64,000 nucleotides of DNA from Planosporangium thailandense (GTDB lineage: Bacteria; Actinomycetota; Actinomycetes; Mycobacteriales; Micromonosporaceae): positions 372,001 through 436,000 of the forward strand of contig NZ_JAATVY010000002.1 of assembly GCF_011947195.1 (NCBI RefSeq). The letters are read 5' to 3'. The notes beneath the pieces were generated by a model. That model searched no databases and was not told the origin of the DNA. It worked only from the letters and a program-made list of their open reading frames with translations. The position numbers and the translations under genes are program-made. Below, one piece after another: positions 59,764 through 64,000 of this stretch (position 1 is the stretch's first letter; the number at the start of each line of letters is the position of its first letter).

Positions 59764-60533
59764 GCCGGAACCGCCTCGCTGGACGGTCCGGTGCGAGGCC
59801 GGTGCCGGCCGTCGTAGGACTCCCCGGCCGGCGAGCGGCGGATCGGTTCGTCGGTGACCACCCGTCCGTCGACCAGTTCGATGAGCCGGTGGGCGTGCTG
59901 GGCGACCCGGTGGTCGTGGGTGATCAGCACGACCGTGCGGCCGATCCGGTTGAGGTGGTCGAGCACCTCGAGAACCTCGGCGCTCGAGGTGGAGTCCAGG
60001 TTCCCGGTGGGCTCGTCGGCGAGGATCAGGGTCGGTGCGGTGACCAGTGCGCGAGCGACCGCCACCCGCTGCTGCTGGCCGCCGGACAGCTGGTTGGGCT
60101 CATGGTCGGCGCGGTCACCGAGGCCGACCGTCGTGAGGGCGGCACGGGCGCGACGGCGCCGGTCCGCGGCCTTCATTCCCGCGTACGCCAGCGGTAACTC
60201 CACATTGGCCAGTACCGAGGTGCGCGGGATCAGGCTGAACATCTGGAACACGAACCCGATACGCCGGTTGCGGACCCGGGCGAGCTGGCGGTCGTCGAAC
60301 GTGCTGACGTCGACGCCGTCGAGCAGGTACCGACCCGAGGTCTGGACGTCGAGGCAGCCCAGGATGTTCATGAGGGTGGTCTTGCCCGACCCGGAGACGC
60401 CCATGATGGCCAGGTACTCGCCGCGGTGCACGGCCAGGTCCACCCCGGCCAGCGCCTTGATCTGCGTCTCGCCGTCCCCGTACGTCTTCACGAGGTCCCG
60501 GACCTCGATCACGGGGTGCTCGAGGGTACTCAT
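59760..60533 (-). CDS. MacB/LolD-type ABC transporter ATPase
   Basis: Predicted 257 aa. Walker A GVSGSGKTT, Q-loop VFQMFSLIPRTSVLANVELP, signature LSGGQQQRVAVARAL, Walker B LILADEPTGNLD and H-loop LITHDHRVA are intact. The ATG overlaps the hlyD stop (ATGA). It is the energy unit for the adjacent permease. The C-terminal extension (SPAGESYDGRHRPRTGPSSE) looks disordered. Confidence 0.93.
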   Translation of the reverse strand: MSTLEHPVIEVRDLVKTYGDGETQIKALAGVDLAVHRGEYLAIMGVSGSGKTTLMNILGCLDVQTSGRYLLDGVDVSTFDDRQLARVRNRRIGFVFQMFSLIPRTSVLANVELPLAYAGMKAADRRRRARAALTTVGLGDRADHEPNQLSGGQQQRVAVARALVTAPTLILADEPTGNLDSTSSAEVLEVLDHLNRIGRTVVLITHDHRVAQHAHRLIELVDGRVVTDEPIRRSPAGESYDGRHRPRTGPSSEAVPA

Positions 60534-61714
60534 CTGTTCCCCCGCGTACCACCCCGGTCGGCGGCGACCAGCTCACCGGGCCGGAGGCCGGATCGGATCT
60601 CGACGTACTCGTCGCCTTCCAGCCCGGTCTGGACGGTACGGGCGTGGCGTATGCCGTCGGAGTCCACGACCTCCACGGTCTGCCGCGATCCGGCCGGCCG
60701 GATGGCGTCGGCCGGTACCCGTACCACGTCATCGACGGCGGCGACGGCGACCTTGACGGTGACGGTCTGGCCGATGCGCACGCCGTCGGGCAGCCACTGG
60801 AGCTGGACGGTCACGGGGTAGGAGCTGAGGTTGTTCTGGTACGTGGCCGCGGGCGCCACGACGGTGACCCGACCGGCGACGCTGGTCCCGGAGAGCGCCG
60901 CCCAGGTGACGGTCACCGGCTGATCGCTCTTGATCTTCATGGCGTCGGCTTCCGGGAAGGACGTCGAGACCTGAAGGTGCGCGAGGTCGGCGAGCTGGAT
61001 GAAGCCGGCCCCACCCGGCTGGGCGGCGGCGTCCGGTTCGCCCGCCGGGGAGCCGGTGTCGAGCCCGCCCGGGTTCCACCAGGTGCCGACGGTGCCGTTG
61101 ATGGAGACGACCGTGGCGTCCATCGGTGCGGTGAGCGTCGTCGCGTTGACGGCGCGCTGGGCGGTGTCGACGTTGTTCTGCGCGCTCGTCACCTGGGCCT
61201 GAGCGAGAGCGATCGTCGAGGCGTTCGAGGTCGAGTCCAGTACCCGGCTGAGGCTCTTCTGCGCGGAGGCGAGCGACGCCTGTGCCGTGCTGAGCTTCTC
61301 CTGGGCGTGCGGGTCGTTGATCCTCGCCAGGACCTGGTCTCGCTTGACCTCGTCGCCGACCTTCACGTCGATCTCGGTGACCGTGCCGGCAGCGGCGAAG
61401 TTGAGGTTCGCTGTCGCGCTGCTCTGCACCGTGCCGCTCGCCGACACCGTGGCGACGACCGGGCCCCTGGTGACCATGCTGGCCCCGGCCGCCGCGGAGT
61501 CGGCCGCCGCGGCGCCCGCCGCGACGGTGCGGTAGGCCAGCAGCACCCCGACGAGTAACAGCGCGGCCAGGACCGAGTTCATCGCCATCGCCGACCGGCT
61601 CATCAGCGGTGAGGCCGACGCCGGTGGCAACAGCCGTCTCAGGTGGAGCGAATGCCGGCGCGCAAGCGGCGGGATGTGTCGCAGGATGAGCGGTAACCGT
61701 CGCAGGAAGAACAT
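60530..61714 (-). CDS. HlyD/MacA-type periplasmic adaptor protein
   Basis: Predicted 394 aa. An Arg-rich cytoplasmic start is followed by one membrane helix (SVLAALLLVGVLLAYRTVAA). A lipoyl/barrel-sandwich region (GPVVATVSASGTVQSSATAN, KVGDEVKRDQVLARI) flanks a helical hairpin (STAQASLASAQKSLSRVLDS). A beta-barrel ending VEVVDSDGIRHARTV follows. It is the first gene of the operon. In Gram-positive bacteria such adaptors assist MacB-type export of peptides or lipids across the wall region. Confidence 0.9.
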   Translation of the reverse strand: MFFLRRLPLILRHIPPLARRHSLHLRRLLPPASASPLMSRSAMAMNSVLAALLLVGVLLAYRTVAAGAAAADSAAAGASMVTRGPVVATVSASGTVQSSATANLNFAAAGTVTEIDVKVGDEVKRDQVLARINDPHAQEKLSTAQASLASAQKSLSRVLDSTSNASTIALAQAQVTSAQNNVDTAQRAVNATTLTAPMDATVVSINGTVGTWWNPGGLDTGSPAGEPDAAAQPGGAGFIQLADLAHLQVSTSFPEADAMKIKSDQPVTVTWAALSGTSVAGRVTVVAPAATYQNNLSSYPVTVQLQWLPDGVRIGQTVTVKVAVAAVDDVVRVPADAIRPAGSRQTVEVVDSDGIRHARTVQTGLEGDEYVEIRSGLRPGELVAADRGGTRGNR

Positions 61715-61866
61715 GGCGCGGGTCCTGCCCGAGCCGTCCGAATTGAGACGTCCTTTTGCTCAAAGCTTCCTTGGAATTGATGCGCCGGTCCACCTCAAGA
61801 TCCACGCAGTTTGCGCGCGGCCGCTGCTGTTCAACGGCGGAAGGCAGCCGTTTCGGTGAAACCGCG

Positions 61867-63333
61867 CTAGCGGGCGGTCGCCGGCAGCAGCACGCGGAAG
61901 CGGGCGCCGGCGCCGGCGGCGGTGTACAGCTCGACCCGGCCGCCGTGCGCCTGCACGATCGCGGCCACGATGGCCAGGCCGAGCCCGGCACCACCCTGGC
62001 GGCAGGTGCGGGCCGGATCCGCGCGGTAGAGCCGTTCGAAGGCGTGCCGCGCCTCGGCGACGCTCATGCCGGGGCCCTCGTCGGCGACCTCGACGACCGC
62101 GACCGGCACCCCGTCCGGCAGCGTCGCGCCGACGGTCGCCGCCGGCAGCGGCTGCGTACGCGCGTCGGGTCCGGTTTCCCAGCGGCCGGGCGTGCCGACC
62201 CGGACCACCACCGGACAGTCGTCGGGCGTGTGCTGGAGGGCGTTCGCGACCAGGTTCGTCACGACCTGCCGGATGCGGGATTCGTCGCCGAGGACGGTGA
62301 CGGCTTCGAAGGTGTCGCTGGTGTCGTCGAGGGCGGCGAGCTGGACGAAGCGGGTGGGTACGCGGACGTGGGCGTCGCGGACGGCGTCGGCGGCGACGGC
62401 GAGCAGGTCGACGGGGCTGCGTTCGAGGGGGCGTTCCTCGTCGAGGCGGGCCAGCAGCAGCAGGTCGTTGATGAGCAGGCGCGCGCGGCCGACCTCGGCT
62501 TCGATGCGGACCATGGCTTCGTCGAGGGCGGGGCCGGGTGGGGCGCCGCCGCGGCGGTACAGCTCGGCGAAGCCCTGGATGGAGGTCAGTGGGGTGCGCA
62601 GCTCGTGGGAGGCGTCGGCGAGGAACTGCCGCAGGCGCCGCTCCGAGGCCCCGCGGTCGGCGAGGGCCGCCTGTACGGGGCGCAGCCCGGCGCGTACGAC
62701 CGTCGCCGCGGCGAGCGCGATCAGCAGCACCACCGCGGACGCGATCACCGCGTGTACGAGGATCAGCGACCGTTCGGCCGTCTCGACCGTGCGCATCGAA
62801 ACGGCGTGCACCAGGTACTGCCGGCCGTCCGCGATCGGAGTGACCAGCACCCGCCAGTCGCCGCTGGCGCCGACGACGGTGAACGGCGTCGCGGCCGCCC
62901 GGGTCGCGATCGCCGGGATCCGCGCGAGGTCCGGCCCGCCGTCGCCGGCGTCCGGAACCGGATGCAGCCGGGTGCCGTCGGTGGCGTACACGAACATCCG
63001 GCAGTCCAGGCCGGAGGCCGACCGGTACCGGGCGGGCAGGAACCGCGCCGGTTGATCGGTCGTACCCGGCGCCGGAACGGGTGCGGCCGGCGTTCCGGTC
63101 AGCGCCCGGGCCTCCGCCTCCAACTGCGTGTCGAGGCGTCCGACCAGATAGGACCGGACCAGCACCGCGTCGGTCAGGTCGGTCACGATCAGCCCGGTCG
63201 CCGCGAGCGCGGCGACCGTGAGCACGACCCGGTGCCGCAGCAGGGCCAGCGGCCGGCCCCGCCGTACCCGCAGCAGCCTCACCCGGCAGGCCCGGCGGTG
63301 GCGGGAGCGGGCGTGGCGGTCAGCCCGGGTCAT
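61867..63333 (-). CDS. Sensor histidine kinase
   Basis: Predicted 488 aa from ATG 63333, overlapping the response-regulator stop. Two helices (VVLTVAALAATGLIVTDL and VIASAVVLLIALAAATVV) bracket an extracytoplasmic sensor of about 130 residues. The H box is LADASHELRTPLTSIQGF, N box NLVANALQHTP, G1 DEGPGM, G2 GGAGLGLAIV. HAMP is short or absent. It belongs to the response regulator just upstream. It also flanks the exporter operon and may control it (inference). Confidence 0.93.
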   Translation of the reverse strand: MTRADRHARSRHRRACRVRLLRVRRGRPLALLRHRVVLTVAALAATGLIVTDLTDAVLVRSYLVGRLDTQLEAEARALTGTPAAPVPAPGTTDQPARFLPARYRSASGLDCRMFVYATDGTRLHPVPDAGDGGPDLARIPAIATRAAATPFTVVGASGDWRVLVTPIADGRQYLVHAVSMRTVETAERSLILVHAVIASAVVLLIALAAATVVRAGLRPVQAALADRGASERRLRQFLADASHELRTPLTSIQGFAELYRRGGAPPGPALDEAMVRIEAEVGRARLLINDLLLLARLDEERPLERSPVDLLAVAADAVRDAHVRVPTRFVQLAALDDTSDTFEAVTVLGDESRIRQVVTNLVANALQHTPDDCPVVVRVGTPGRWETGPDARTQPLPAATVGATLPDGVPVAVVEVADEGPGMSVAEARHAFERLYRADPARTCRQGGAGLGLAIVAAIVQAHGGRVELYTAAGAGARFRVLLPATAR

Positions 63334-64000
63334 CGGGCGCCAGCCGCAACGCGTATCCGACACCGCGCACGGTGTGCAGCAGCGGCGGTCCGTACTTGTC
63401 GATCTTGCGTCGGAGGTAGTAGACGTACGACTCCACGATCCGGCCGTCGCCACCGAAGTCGTAGTGCCACACCTGTTGCAGGATCTGTGCCTTGCTGACC
63501 ACCCGGCCGGCGTTGTTCAGCAGGTACCGCAGCAGGTTGAACTCGGTCGGCGAGAGGTCGACGAGCCGGCCGGCCCGGCGTACCGCGTGGGCCTCCTCGT
63601 CGATCTCCAGGTCGGCGTAGCGCAGCACGCGGCCCGGGCGGCGGCCCTGCGGCGCCTTCGCCGCGGCGCTGCGCCGCAGGATCGCCCGGATCCGCAGCAC
63701 GACCTCCTCCAGGCTGAACGGCTTGGTGACGTAGTCGTCGCCGCCGGCGGCGAGGCCCGAGATCCGGTCGTCGACCGCGTCCCGCGCGGTCAGGAAGAGG
63801 ACCGGGGTCGGCTGGTCGGTCATCCGCAGCCGCTGCGCCACCTGGAAGCCGTCGAGGTCGGGCAGCATGACGTCGAGGACGACCAGATCCGGCTCGGACT
63901 CCGCCGCGGCCGCGAGCGCCTCCCGCCCGCACCTGGCCACCCGCACCTCGAACCCGGCCAGTCGAAGGGTCGCCGACAGGAGGGCCCGGATGTTCGCCTC
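63320..64000 (-). CDS. OmpR-type response regulator, N-terminus cut by window edge
   Basis: At least 226 aa are visible; the frame runs off the right edge and only the first few residues are missing. The receiver contains LVVLDVMLPDLDGF (phospho-acceptor Asp), LFLTARD and YVTKPFSLEEVVLR. The winged helix has LSPTEFNLLRYLLNNAGRVV and YVYYLRRKIDKYGPPLLHTV. It overlaps the histidine kinase start, forming a classic pair. Confidence 0.95.
   Translation of the reverse strand, partial: EANIRALLSATLRLAGFEVRVARCGREALAAAAESEPDLVVLDVMLPDLDGFQVAQRLRMTDQPTPVLFLTARDAVDDRISGLAAGGDDYVTKPFSLEEVVLRIRAILRRSAAAKAPQGRRPGRVLRYADLEIDEEAHAVRRAGRLVDLSPTEFNLLRYLLNNAGRVVSKAQILQQVWHYDFGGDGRIVESYVYYLRRKIDKYGPPLLHTVRGVGYALRLAPDDPG

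Overview
The window is a very GC-rich actinobacterial chromosome segment. Codon use is G/C-biased in third positions, genes overlap by 4 nt (ATGA/GTGA), and many starts are GTG. The gene content (iniBAC-type operon, MEDS-domain regulators, DUF1206, DUF427, F420/PPOX enzyme, HrpA, DNRLRE and FG-GAP secreted proteins) fits a filamentous actinomycete, most likely Micromonosporaceae. That placement is inference from gene style, not from a marker gene.

Region 1 (1-6.2 kb) is an early carotenoid/light-response cluster. crtI, idi and a MerR/B12-binding-type regulator run leftward; crtB and a class I photolyase run rightward from a shared divergent promoter. A TrmB/LuxR-like regulator ends the block. 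Region 2 (6.6-16.5 kb) resembles the mycobacterial ini locus: a STAND-LuxR regulator (IniR-like) and an Hsp70-like ATPase run leftward, diverging from iniB, iniA and iniC (a membrane/cell-wall stress operon with two dynamin-like GTPases). A membrane GGDEF-EAL protein follows.

Region 3 (19.2-24.6 kb) is accessory DNA. A tRNA-Lys(TTT) gene has its last 31 bp repeated perfectly 3.6 kb downstream, bounding a small island. The island holds only the 3' tail of a tyrosine integrase, a Schlafen/AlbA_2-type protein and a TMEM175-type channel. A yefM-yoeB toxin-antitoxin pair and about 0.9 kb without a confident gene lie beyond it.

Region 4 (24.7-45.7 kb) holds two very large secreted repeat proteins, a MEDS-STAS/MEDS-kinase pair, CYTH-CHAD, a MoxR-VWA pair, a PP2C phosphatase, diacylglycerol kinase and DUF1206, a double-PAP2 membrane phosphatase, an orphan cytochrome oxidase subunit I, and small redox enzymes. 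Region 5 (45.7-55.8 kb) has hrpA, a STAS protein, a molybdate operon (regulator-modABC), a hipBA-like locus whose hipA has lost its kinase core, and a DUF427 protein. Region 6 (55.8-64 kb) is a MacAB-type export operon (hlyD, ATPase, permease) continuing into a highly charged DUF5666 membrane protein and an orphan response regulator, next to a histidine kinase/response regulator pair cut by the window edge.

The observations I rate most worth following are: the very long polyampholyte DUF5666 protein in the exporter operon; the hipA internal deletion under three evenly spaced operators; the ini locus with an unusual Hsp70 and a His/Cys-rich IniB; the tRNA-Lys mini-island with an AlbA_2/TMEM175 cargo; and several short in-frame or stop-containing tandem repeats.
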